Both the position numbers and the translations under genes were made by a program. Below, piece by piece: positions 1 to 11,765 of a stretch of DNA of 64,000 nucleotides; position 1 is the stretch's first letter, and every line of letters starts with the position of its first letter. Under the pieces are notes generated by a model. It did no database searches and had not been told where the DNA came from. It worked only from the letters and a program-made list of their open reading frames with translations. The DNA is from Cyanoderma ruficeps (taxonomy: Eukaryota; Chordata; Aves; Passeriformes; Timaliidae): NCBI GenBank assembly GCA_008694505.1, contig VZDJ01000174.1:6218601-6282600 (forward strand), in the 5' to 3' direction.

Positions 1-3000
1 ATCTCCCAGAAGACCCAATTTCCTGCTGCTGACTTACATATGTGTATATCTCTTAGAGCAGATGCTGGCTCAAAATGTACATTTAAGTGGATAAATAAAT
101 ACTGGAGTATTTAGTTGCTGTGGGAGATGCCAGTGAGGTTAGTGCTGGTCCTGTTTTACTCCACTGCCCCGAGAGCTGTGTCCCAAGGGTCTGCGCAACA
201 AAGGTGATGGACAAAAAGGAATGAAAGATGATTAACCCCAAACTGCAGGAGGTGTGCTTCAGGTCTTCAGTGTTTTCTACAGCCACGTGAAAGGCGTCCC
301 AGAGGTGCTGTTTATGGCCTGGTCACACATGTGCACATAAACCAAACAAAACCCCACTACCAGCAACTCTTGCAGCCTATTTCTGCTTTCAGGTGGGGGT
401 GAGTGTGCTTCTTTGCCTGCAGTTTATGGGGAAGAAGCTAAATTGGTAGAAGCATGCCTGAGAGACGTGGTATTTCTAGTGAAGTAAGAATATCATAAGG
501 GATAGAAACTGGGAAGGAAGTGAAATTGCCAGGCATGATTCTCAGTCTGTTTAGGTTTATTGTGTATGAATCAGTCTGATGGGGGAACTCGGGAAGTTGT
601 CTGAGAGATGGAAAAAAAAATTTCCTATGAATGCAGAAAGTGATACTTTGTTGATTTGTATGCTACCAAGCCTCTTTACAAGAAAAGAAATTTTAGTTAT
701 GAGGGCTTTGGATGGCAGGGGCATTGTGCTCTCAGCACGTCCTAATGGCAGTGGTCTGTCCTGCTGGCTTTACTTTGGTTTCTGCATTCACTCCTGTGCT
801 AAGGTGGTTAAAGCAGATTGACCCTTTTCCCCCAAATGAAACTAGAACATTTTAATTGATTTCCCTGCCATGCTCACAGCTGAGGAGTTTCCCTCGTGCA
901 ATTACTGGCCTTTTTCACATGATGAAAAAATAAGAATTTGAAATGTCAGAGGAGAGCTGCAGATGAGAAATTGATTTCAAATTCAGGTGGTGTTATGTTA
1001 TGTGTGACAGTCTTCAGTGTGAGCTGAGTGAAAGGAGAGACTTCATGTCGAAATGTGCCATTCCCAGCCTTTGAAGACACATTCCTGTTTCCCTTCTGTT
1101 GCTCCTGATTCCCACGTCTGGGATTGGAGGGGAGAGCAGGTGAGGAACATGGCCTTTTTCCCAAGGTTAGACGTGTCAAGCTCTCCTGACTCCAACCACA
1201 GTAAAGTGCATGGAAGTTTCCTGAGTAACATCCTCAGGGTTCCTGTTTCTGCCAGATCTCAGAGGTGTGATTTTGGCTGCTGCAGCTCCCTGATGGCCCC
1301 ATGGCTCAGAGCTTTGACTTCACTCAGCCCATCAGTGTCCCCTCCCATGCCTTGCTCCACTGTGTTTTTGCAGTCTTCTTATCTGTGCTGTTCCCTCAAA
1401 TGGGAAGATGGAGCTTCCCAGATCATCATGAGGGTGACTTTGGTGATGAATGAAGCTGTGTTAATTGCAAGAAACACACAAGAGTGAGTAGCACAGCAAT
1501 ATGTGTGTTTTCTAAGGCTTTTTTTCTGCTGCTCTGGTGTAATAGCTGCCCTTGCACAGTTTGTTGCTTGTTTGGTAAACTTTCTAGTACAGCTATTAAA
1601 AGTATTCGGTTTATTATTGCATTGATGATGCTGTTAATAGTCTAACTTGGTAGGAATGAGTGGAAGCTGATGCAGTAGTACAGGTAGGCCTTACCCAGGC
1701 TCCATTTTGTTATTTTTATCAGTGACAGATGTGCTTTGTTGGCTTGCTGTCCCGCACAGCTGAATTGCATCAAAGTCCTCATAGTCTTGGAACTACATCA
1801 TTAAAAAAAAAAACTTGTTTGGACTGTGGAGCTGAATTTTAGATTGAGTCTATGGGGTTGTTTGTGTAATTACTTAAAAGTGTATCCCCAAACTTGCTGA
1901 GCAGTGTTTCTAAACCAGACTTCAGTCCAGTTTGCAGTGCCAATAAACCTCAGGAGTGACTTGGCAGTCGGCTTTTGAACTGTCAGTGGGCAAAGTCCAG
2001 CTGCAGCCGGGTTTGCGTCACGAGCAATACCCAAATGTCCCACGAGACAAGTGTGTCCAGTTGCAGTTTAATGTGTGTTTTCCTGTGCCTGGAAGCTTGA
2101 AGTTTGCCTGGGATCTTGGAGTTCTTGTAGCCATGTGAGGACCATAGGCTGCTGTGCCGAGTCACATCTTTGAATAACTGAACCTGCCATGGGCTGATCG
2201 CATCGATTCCAAACTGGCAACTAATGAAGCAGATCAAATACACCAGGGAGGCTCTGCTCTTCCAGAAATTAAAGTTTTCGTTACAGAAATGTGGAAATGG
2301 AAGACTATTAATTTTGTTCTCTTGACAGTTGTTATTAAATCCTACTTATTTCATGTGGTCTCAATTATTTTCAATTTTGACATTTCAGTGCACAGGAGAT
2401 CCGTGCAAAAAAAGCCCAGTCACTCTAGAAGTTACTGACAGATCTGGAAGTGTTTTAAGGGGGGAGCCCTGGGGTTGTTTCTGCTGCATCTGGAGCTAAA
2501 ATATCCACAATGAAACTCCCACAGCCAGTACTGGAACCTGCCCCTTTGCAGCCTGCCTCAGTCCTGGCGGGCAGCATTGTGCTCTTTATATCAGAGCTTC
2601 CCTTTCTGAGGTGTTCAGAACTGTAAGTAGAAACAGAATAGGTTTATGTTCTAGCACCATTTCTAGGTGGAAAATGGTGTGAAAATGAGATCTTTTATCC
2701 AAGTCTCTACCTGGGATTTCCTAAGCTCACGTAAACCCGAGCTGGGAAAACATAAAGGGAAAGGTCTATAAAATAAGATCTTTTTGCTCCTATTAATGCT
2801 TAGAGGAGGCTTCCCAAGTTGCTTGCAGTGAAGAGCATTATGGATTTTATTTTAAAGCTATGTCACATTTGCTTCATTGCTCAATACAAAATATCCCTGT
2901 GCTAAATCAAACTGAACTCATTTTTTTTTCCCTTCCTGTTTCTGCATTGCTGATTTGATCCCTAGATATAGAAGATCAGCAGAAATCCCCCACCATTTAA

Positions 3001-5106
3001 AAGGATTAGAACTGGCTGGTGAGATTTTGGCTGTAGAATTAACTGATGGGAGCAGTTTTAAAGTAATGCTGCACAGGTCAAATGTGGGGATGTGTTGTGT
3101 GTTTCTGTATCGAGCAGAAAACAAGGTGTGCAGTCCTTAACCAAAATTCTGTGGTGTTGCCTGCTCAAGATGTGCTTTTAATACTTTCTGTTGTGCTTTG
3201 TGTTTCAAGCTTTCTTTTTCACTTGACACTTGTATTTCAATTACTCCTGTTGCCTTGTACCTCTTTGCTTGCCTTTTGTGGTCTGGGTAGTCCCTTTCTT
3301 TCCAAGTGAAATTCCCCTTCTGCCTCACTGGTTGTCCCTCTGGTGTGGGAGCTGCTCTGCTGGTGATTGTGATTAATGACCACACCAAGCCTGCTTGTCT
3401 AAACTCTTACTTTTTCTGGCACAAATGGGAAGGCTGAGGGGTCCACCAGGTCTCACAACAACTGCTTTTCACTTTACTGCATTGCCTGCCACCACATACT
3501 CAAAAAACTTCCTTTTATTTCTTGGAGCAGTAACAGGGCGCTTGTCTCAAATGGTGCGATGGTGCAGCAGGGAAGGGTTTGAGCTGTTGGGGATGCTTGT
3601 GGCTCTGGTCAGCCAGGAAAGAAGAGGTGCTCAGTAGGGGGAGAAGGATCCCCCCATTGCCTTTTTGTTCTTGCAGTCTGTTTTCTGTGTGGCTTCTCCC
3701 TCTCCCATCCCGTGGAAGGTGAGATTCAGAATCTTGTGCTGCTAGATCCTGCTGCTCAATCTGAATCCTCAATCTCTGCCAGTAGGTTTGGGAAGTCAGT
3801 GAGACTTGGCTGCACCTGAGTGTTCCTTACCCTGTGAATTATTTTTGTTAGAAATGGAAATGAGCCTTCTGAGGGAATAAATTTATTTCCCGGAAGTTTG
3901 CCTTCTTGCTCTCAGCTAATGTTTCTGGTGACTTTTTTGGTACCATCAGCACCTGATAGAATAGTTCTGGTGTGTTAAATTAATCCAAGCTATTTTCAAG
4001 ATTGGTATTAAGCCAGGGTTTTTAAGGAGAATGCCAATCAAACTGACTTTGGACAACCTTTGTCTTATTCTGACTGACTCTAATCTTTGCTCTGGAGAGC
4101 CCGTGACCACTGCAGCAGGTGACCTGTGTGTGTCTGCCCTGTGGTGGTGTTATCTGGACCCATATTGGCCATCCATGCTAGTAATTAAGACCTGCACAAC
4201 ATCCTTAATTTTGAAGGGCTACAGGAGATGTTTTCTGTAACACGGAAACTGTTGGGAATTGTCTGAGGGAAGTGAGGGAAAACTGAAATAGAGTGAATTT
4301 ACTAAATTAAGAGTCTCTGTGCAAGGGGTTGGAGACAGCCTTTTTCTGCAAAGGTGAGGGGCACCTGTCTCACTGTGCTTGTGGTTTTCATGTGAGCACC
4401 AAGGGAAAACCTTGGGAACAGAGCCAAATTTCCACCTTTCAGAAAGTACCTTGCAAAACTGGCTCCAGTTACTGTGTTCTGGGGGTTGGCTTCTTGCAAC
4501 TGTTGGGGAAGGGTTGGTTTGGTTTTTAATTGCTTGTCATCTGAAATAAGGCTCCAGACCTTCTCTGGCTTGGGTTAAAAAAGACCTGTTCTCAGAAGTG
4601 AGTAATTTCCTGGCTATACTTTGCTTACTGCATGTATGAGCCAGAAAAACCTCTTCAGTCTCAGAAATCCAGTGAGCTATCTGAAGAGTGAGGTTTCTGG
4701 TGATTTGAATCTCTGACTCCTGATGTGTGTATTGAGCCAAATCTAGAATGCAGCTTTTCCAGTATAACAGCACATGGATGTGCTTTGGTTTTATCAGAGA
4801 TGCTGCTGTAGTTAAGGATTGGGGAAAGTACCTGCACTTCATATGCAATATTAAATATTGCTTCTGAAATAAGATACTACTTTTGATTAGTGTGTCCAGT
4901 TTAATTATTAAACTTCAGAGACAAAATTCTTCTAATAAAACACTGGTTTACAGTTCAAGAGTTACCCTGACTAATCAGCAGATACTTTTGTATCCAAAAA
5001 TATGAATAGCTACTTGACTGAAATGTTATTTTTCATTTTTAGGAAATGGAGTGCATTGGCTAAGGCTTGGAGCTTGGGAGCTCTGACTGCAGTCAATATT
5101 ATCAGT
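1..5106. other. Non-coding unique DNA, no gene seen
   Basis: I see no gene, RNA gene or recognisable mobile element here. The open frames are short (at most about 144 codons, at 1053-1487), overlap frames on the other strand and show no protein family. Composition is mixed, with T-rich and A-rich runs typical of vertebrate introns or intergenic DNA. A 17-bp palindrome at 4845-4861 (two 8-base arms around one base) is the only local structure I noted, and a few such are expected by chance in a window of this size. Confidence 0.6.
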
Positions 5107-5185
5107 TAGATTTTAGAGATAGGAAATTGAGGCAAAAAGCAAACAATTTGTCTGAGGTTAAATGAGAAATACATGACAGCTACTG
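5107..5185 (-). repeat. Probable MIR-type SINE relic
   Basis: Read on the plus strand, this segment follows the reverse complement of the MIR core. A TTTTAGAGAT-AGGAAATTGAGGCA stretch corresponds to the usual TTTTACAGATGAGGAAACTGAGGCA. It is followed by a region matching the 'acttgcccaaggtcacac' part with many changes. Identity looks like roughly two thirds by eye, as expected of a very old amniote SINE. The tRNA-derived head of the element is not recognisable. It could be a chance resemblance, so the call is moderate. Confidence 0.5.
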
Positions 5186-7339
5186 ATGTCTCCTTATTCT
5201 TTGCTGTCCGTGTCTGCTTAGAACTTGTCAGAAGCTATTTTTTGTTTCCCGACCTTTTTATAGCACCTAGCAGTCTGATTTTGATTTAAGCCTTTAGCCT
5301 TTGATTTGAGAGCCCAGTGGCTCCTGTAACAAGGTGATGCTGAGCCCTGCAAGTCTCTTGGCATGTAACGATCAACATTTGAACAGAAGTAGCAAAAGGA
5401 TTGCAAATACTCTTAATTCCTTTTCTCATGCTGTCTGATGCTGTCTGCTGTCGCGCTAATAAATTCACAAAGCTTATGTGATTAAAAACTTGAGAACCTG
5501 GTGCTCTTTATGAGCTCTAATTAAAAGCGGTAGAGAAGTTGAAGTTTTCTTTGAAGGGTTGGAGGTGTCTTTGAGAGCTGGCTGCTGGCAGCAGGGGCTG
5601 TGGCGGTGTGGTGGGGTTTGCTGCAGGGCAGGATGTGGTTCTGTGCTGGTTCTACCTCTGCAGCTCCAACCAGCACGCCCGGGGCTCTGACACAGGGAGT
5701 GTCTCACTGACTCACAGGCATCTTGCTGTGACCTGGGTGTTTTTGCTCAGTGCTGCAGTGGGTCACTGACTGATGTGGCTGAGTTACTAAAGAGAACAAA
5801 AGAAGTGCTAGCAAAAATAAAGTGCTTTTTTGCCAGTGTCTAGTCCGTGAAAGTGGTACGTTTGCATGGTGAGAGTCTGTATTTAGTGGTTCCAGATTTA
5901 AAAACAGATTTCCCTTTGCCTCCAGATCCAAGGATGGTACTTCATCTTCCCTTTTTAAATTGATGTGCTGCAGAAGTTGCACTTCTGCTGTCTGAGCTGC
6001 TGGCTCAGGGCTGTTGGTGCCACAGGGTCACTGATGGAATGTTTCCATGAAATAGGACGAGTGTCTAGTTAAGATCAATGGGTAGCTGAAACCTTTGTGT
6101 CTGGACTGGCTGGTGTCTGTGCAGAAGCTGGGTGGGTGATGCTGGAGCCATGGATGAGGTGATGGAGGGCATTGTTGTGTTCAGCCTTGGCCATCATCAC
6201 CCAATGAAAGCCATCACTGCCCTCCTTCTGGAAGAAAATTGAAGTAAAGCAATGTCAGGCTGTACCCCATCCTCCAAATTTCACTGCTTGGCTTAAGCCT
6301 CAGTCCTGTTGTCTCTCTTAGTTTGGTGTGTTCTTGATTTGCTATAAGAAATAAATGTAATTTCGGCTTTGCGTTGGTGCACTCAATAAACTCTGGCTTC
6401 TTGGCTGCTAACCTGAGCTGAGTAATGCTGAATGAATGAATCATCCCTGCACAGCAGCAGCTGGTGAAAGGTTTCCCTCAAGGATGGATGCTGCAGTTTG
6501 TTTAACAGCACAAAGGGCAGTGGCTGTGGCGTGCCCATGGTTCAGGGTACAGCAGGAGGGCTCTGTTAGGGTGCAGCATGCTGCAGATAAAGGAATTCCA
6601 GGGCCCAACTGGGTGTGCTGGTACTCAGCCCTACCCTGCATCCCAGGGAACCAGGAGAAGAGTACCCTACCCTGCTGGAAGCTTGATCTTATTAAAGAGT
6701 CATCATTAGCAGAGGATATGTGAGCATAATTTACTGGGTATCAGAATGTCTCTTTAAACATTGCACTGAATTAAAAAAGAAAAACTGCTGTGCATGGTTT
6801 TATTGTTTCTTTATGAAATACAGCTGTTCAATTTGTGTTTTCCCTCATTATATTCCCTGTCCCTCAGCCATTCATCATTACAGCTCTCTGGAGCCATGAT
6901 TGCTCCCCAGCCTGAAATATTAAAAACCCATCAGAAGAGTCCAGTTGGAATTTTCCAAGCACGCATGGCATCTTGGCACAGTTCTCATTAATTCTCATGA
7001 CATTAAGGGTTGACATCCCACAGGTAGTCTTTTGGAAATATTTAATTTCCATGAGTAAGAAAATGGTGAGGCAATTTTTGCCTCCAAACTCTTTTTTTAT
7101 GTTTCCTTTTTTTATCTCTTGAAGTGACTAGAAGCAAGCGCTTCAGTTATCCTGTAGGTAAAAGCTCCCCTCCAGCAATAAATGGGAGCTGGTGGTGTGG
7201 TAGGGAAGCCGTAGCTGGCACATAGAACACTTGAATTAAAGCAGCATCTCTGCAGGTACATATTTAAAACTAAAATATTACAGCAAGTTAAAACAACTTT
7301 GGCAGCATGTGCAAATTACTTGGCAAAAGTGTTAATTTC

Positions 7340-7450
7340 CTTGTTAAACGTCGTAGCAGAAAAGGCCTTTGATCCCAGCAGCCTGTTGGGAGTCCTTCCT
7401 AATTGTTATCAAACTATCCTGTAGCTTTAAACAGATAAGACCTAATTAGC
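7340..7450. promoter_or_regulatory. Candidate enhancer-like motif cluster
   Basis: Several developmental transcription-factor core motifs lie close together in unique DNA. CCTTTGATC at 7366-7374 is a TCF/LEF-type core. TTGTTATC at 7403-7410 is a reverse GATAACAA. AGATAAGA at 7433-7440 is a GATA-type site, and TAATTAGC at 7443-7450 is a homeodomain-type site. There is no repeat or open frame to explain the segment. Short motifs occur often by chance, so this rests on clustering only; the function is inferred and no target gene is visible in the window. Confidence 0.22.
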
Positions 7451-8869
7451 TGAAGTGGTGCTGCACTTTTTCAAAATAAAGAGTGCCCTCTCGGTGTTAG
7501 GCACCTGTGTTTCTGTGCTTTCAGCTTGAATTACAAATTTGGTGCCGTGCCCAAGGTAGGACTTCAAGCAAGAGCTTGACTGTGGCACTCAGTGACTTCC
7601 AGCAGCAGAGGAGAGGAGACTGTGGCTTGTAGAGACCCAAGAACAAGGTACAAATTACCCCCTTCAGATGGGAGGCAGAATGTTAAACATTTTTAATGAC
7701 AGCAATATGAAGGGCTGGTGTAAAAGTGGATTTTTTGGTATCCTTTGTGCTGTGAAAAGGAACGGGGGAAAATGCATTAATGGAGCGAGGTCTGACTTCC
7801 TTGTCTCGATGTAAAGAGTCTTCTCCACATCAAAAGAACACTTGATGATGAATCTGAAATTCTCTCTGCTATTTTTAAACTCAGGCTATTAGTGAGGCTA
7901 CCACAGAGGAGAAGGAAGGAGAGATGTTGGAAATGCAATATTCTTGTGTCTCCTCCACCCATCTGCTTCCAAGGGGAAAACTGAAGCGTTAAGGATTTGG
8001 TTCAACACCTGTTAGGTTACTCAAGGAAAAACAAAGACTTTGCCAGATGTTTAAGAAGAAACATATGGCAGGCAGGGAGGGAGAAACTGTGGCAATTTGT
8101 CTGTTTAATCAATCAAACTTGTAACAATCAATGCTATTGTCCATACCCTTAATAAATAATTGTTCCTATGAAATGCTGTTTAATGCAGAGTAGAACTTCG
8201 CTAATGGCCCATGGCAGTGGGCAGAATAAAGGATGCAGTAGGTTTTCCTTCTTTCCCTTGCTGATGGTGCAGAGCTTTTGAATTTTTCTTGTTCCATGCC
8301 CTTAAGACCCAAACAAAACAACAAAACCCAAACAATTCTGAGAATAGATCAAACCACCTGCACAGTTTTCAGAGGTCACTTGAATTTTAGTTTCACTGAG
8401 TATCAGGGAAAGTTGTTTTGCAAGGTATTTTGTGGATGTTGGTTCCTGGAAGTTCTGAAGCTTGGGTTCCTTCTAGATATACAGTAGAAATAAAAAAATA
8501 TCACCTTTGCTTTCACCACAGGCTACCATCGATCGCAATCTATCTAGAAAAATACTGTTGCTGTAAATCCAGAGAAGCCCCTTTAGTGGTGGTGAATATC
8601 GGTGTGAAGGGTGATGGAGGTGTGAAAGGCAATGGTTTTTGGTGGTGTCCTGGAGAAACACTCCCACCAGGTCCCATCAAAGATGCTTTTAGACCTGTGA
8701 GGGTTGAGCCCCGAGTGTTTTACCTGCCCCCTTGCCCTGGCTGTGTCCTCCAGTCTTTGGCTGTGGGTCAGAAGGCACCGAGCAAGCTGGGGATGCTTTC
8801 TTAGTCATACAAATGTGGAGCATGTTAGGATAAGCAACTTGTCATTAGAGGCAGGGCACAGTTCAGCTG

Positions 8870-8950
8870 CTGACATTATCTCGCCGTGGTTCGCCTTCTG
8901 TCGCATCGTAATGATTAATCACAGCCCGGTGCCATGTGTTACCAGGCAGC
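8870..8950. promoter_or_regulatory. Candidate conserved non-coding element
   Basis: This segment has six CpG dinucleotides in about 55 bases (8881-8932), in a neighbourhood where CpG is rare. Next to them is a perfect 10-base palindrome, TGATTAATCA (8912-8921), preceded by TAATGA. Together these form overlapping TAAT homeodomain cores and a PBX/HOX-like TGATTAAT site. Retained CpGs in non-coding vertebrate DNA often mean either purifying selection or lack of methylation. No open frame accounts for the segment. That it is a conserved enhancer is inference from composition. Confidence 0.28.
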
Positions 8951-11734
8951 CTGCATTTGCTTAGCAGTCAGGAACTACTACACAGTTCTCTGCTGCCTTA
9001 ATCCCCTGTGACTGTTTCCTAATGCTAACAGTGCTGAACAATGGGATATCATGACAGCTGGTGATTGATTCTTTTTTTCTTTTTCCCTCTTTTGCAAGGA
9101 ATTGGGAATTTCCTGGGTTTTAAGATGCTTACTTAGCTACCTTTAACCGTCAGTGATTAAGAACTGCACTGGTTGCTGTCATTATCAAGTAACTTCTAAC
9201 TCTTCTCTAATTCACTATTTGACCAAGCAGAAAATAAGTGTATTTCCTTTCTGCAAGTTCAGTGTGTGCTTGTGAATTGTTTGGTAGTACAAGGACAATC
9301 AGAGGGGAGCATTTGGAGCTCAGGCTGCTCAGGTTCGCTTCTGCTGCCCTGTACAGCTCACCCCTCCTCAGGCACTGGAGAGGTTGCAGGAGCTTGAAGG
9401 ACCTTGTGTCTTTAAAAAGTCTCAATTGACATCCTTGGATTCCAGCTCTGCAGTTTTTTTCATTACAGTGCAGCTGGAACTAGTTTTATTCTGCTTAGGA
9501 AACAAAAAACTCCAGTTGTCACAGAGCACACACAGTTTGTTAAAGGCAAGGCAGGGTTTGCCTTGGTCTGCACCACAAGAGTTGGCTAGAAGAGCTCTTC
9601 TCCATAGGATGTGGGAACAGCAACATGAAATTAAAAGGTCCAAAAGTCAGTTAAAGACAATCTTTTTCTTAATTCATACCTTTTTTGCTGACGTCAGAAG
9701 CTTGTTTAGGCCCAGCTCAGTGTATACTTCAGCTGTCAGGCTCTTTGTGAGTGTGGTGATTATTGTTAAGTGAAGCATATGCTAATCCAGGCCGAAATAT
9801 GCTTTTTCTCCATTGCGTGACACTGTGTTAATTAAAACATCCCTTTGCTGTAGGAGCTGATGGTGGGGAGTGCCTTGGTGTTTCCTTAGCAGAGCTCAGC
9901 TCAGGTTGGGCACTGCTGCCAGCCAAGGGCTCTGGGGATGGTGGGTCCTGGTCCTGCTTGTGCTGGGCACCTCGTACCTTTGACCACAACTCAATTATTA
10001 GTGGAGAAATTGGCTAAAATGCAGCTTTGGAGAAAAGCTGAAATTTGTGGGGGAGTGCTCCAGCGTGAATGATTTATGGCCAGTTCTTCCCCACCCTCTG
10101 CTCTGCTGTGGCTTGGTTTTCCGGGAATGAAAGATGCCAGAAGGTGGAAGGAGAAAGGGCTCTGTGGCCTATCCTTTTTTCCCAACCTCATATAATCTCC
10201 TTAATTTTCTTTGCATAAACCGATTCTCATTTCCTGGCATTTCCAGACACCTTTCTTCAAACTGTGGGAGGCATTACGTCCACTGAATTGCATTTTGGAA
10301 TAATGAAACTGTGCTTTCCATTAGAGGCTAAATTATGCCCCTGTAGAATTTTTAATTGTTCCTTTTTTTTTTTCTCCTGACTTTCTGGGTATCTAAAGGA
10401 GGCTTTCCTGCTTTAATCCAGATCACTGGGATTTGGTTATATATCAGATGCAAATCTCTCTGCATCCATAATCCTTCTTTATAAACTGTTGTTGACTTTT
10501 CTGTCGATTTTTTTTTTTTTAAAATTTTATGGCCTATCTCAATGGGTACATATGTTCTGAGGTTTGAATTTTTGAGGAGTGCATCCCAAATGAGTTATGA
10601 GACAGAGCTGTACTAATATGGTTTGACAGCCTGCTGTGAGGTTTGGAGGATTGTGCTAAAATACAGTATCTAGCCTGATTAAACTCTTGCATTTTCTGAG
10701 ATGCAGGGATGAAAAGTTTGTCACTGTTCTAAAGACTTTTGTGGATGGCTTCCCTTGCAGAGCAGTCCCTCATTTTTACCAGGCTCAACACTGGAACCAG
10801 AGGGAGGAAAAAAGTTGAGGCCACGTTTTATTCAGCATTAATGGAATCCAAGGGTGTCACATCTTGGTGTTTTCATGTATGACATGCTTCAACTCTGTGT
10901 GGGTCCTAACAGAGAAAAGAGGAATTCTGTAATTGAAATTATTCTGAAGACAGCTGGATTTAGAATAAGTGTATTAAGCAATATGTGAGACAGCAGAAAA
11001 CAGCACTTCTGTGGTTGAAAAGAGGGCCAAGATGAAGATGTCTTAGACCCTGATTAATTGATGGTCTCATGTATAACTGCCCTTTGCTACAGATGGAAAA
11101 AAATCCCTAGGATGACTTATTAAATGATTAGTTTTATCCTTGTGTAGTTGGCTGATTGCAGTACAATAAGTGATTTTGTTGCTATTGCTGTTCAAAATTA
11201 CAGTTTGATCTGGAGTAGAGCAGAAGTCTAACAGAGATAGGGTAAAATATAATAGCACCAGACACTGGGATTTGAGCCTGGAAGCAGAATCAAACTGAGG
11301 AATTATGCTACAGGCAAAGACAGAAAAAGGTGCTGATGATAATTGATCAGAGATGGTTAATCCTCTGGGATAGGAGGGATATGGGAAAGACAGCAAATAC
11401 CACTAGGCACTATCTCCACTTGAGTGGGAGATTGCAGCTGGGACGTGGTGTGTCCTATGTGCCAAACAGAAAGTGAATGCAGGGAAGAACAGGCTCCCTG
11501 GAACATGTGCAGGTGGTAGAAAAGCCAGGGATGGTAATTCCAGGGTAGGCTGCTGCTACATGAACCTCTGTTAGTCAAACAGTACCAGAGCCTGGGTTCA
11601 GCACAGGACAGTCCCTCATGTTCATGAAGGTGCAGTGAATTCCTTTGGCTGATAGTAGGAAAAAAAGCACTTCTGACCCCAAGTATCAGTGATCCTCACA
11701 GTTGGTGTGGTGTCTTCCAGCAGGGTATGCTAGC

Positions 11735-11765
11735 ATGGAAAAAGACTTTCAAGATCGAGTCCAAC
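11735..11765 (-). mobile_element. CR1 LINE fragment (3' end scrap)
   Basis: The plus strand reads as a slightly changed version of the CR1 tail in reverse orientation: 'tggaaaaagactttcaagat' followed by 'cgagtccaac'. In bird CR1 copies the corresponding stretch is GGAAAAGACCTTTAAGATCATCGAGTCCAAC. Similarity fades after 11765, though weak CR1-like wording may continue to about 11830. The fragment is short and 5'-truncated, which is the rule for CR1. Neither the octamer end nor a target duplication is preserved. Confidence 0.6.

Larger units (their letters stand above)
5186..11734. other. Non-coding unique DNA with enhancer-like patches
   Basis: No gene is seen. Open frames are short and without family resemblance. 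Two patches inside (7340-7450 and 8870-8950) look more constrained than their surroundings and are listed separately. The rest is unique sequence with short homopolymer runs, for example T runs near 10360-10373 and 10508-10520. I found no CR1, LTR or SINE in it. Confidence 0.55.

Noticed and set aside
4845..4861. 17-bp palindrome with 8-bp arms and a one-base centre
   Set aside because: A few such palindromes are expected by chance in 64 kb, more so in AT-rich DNA.
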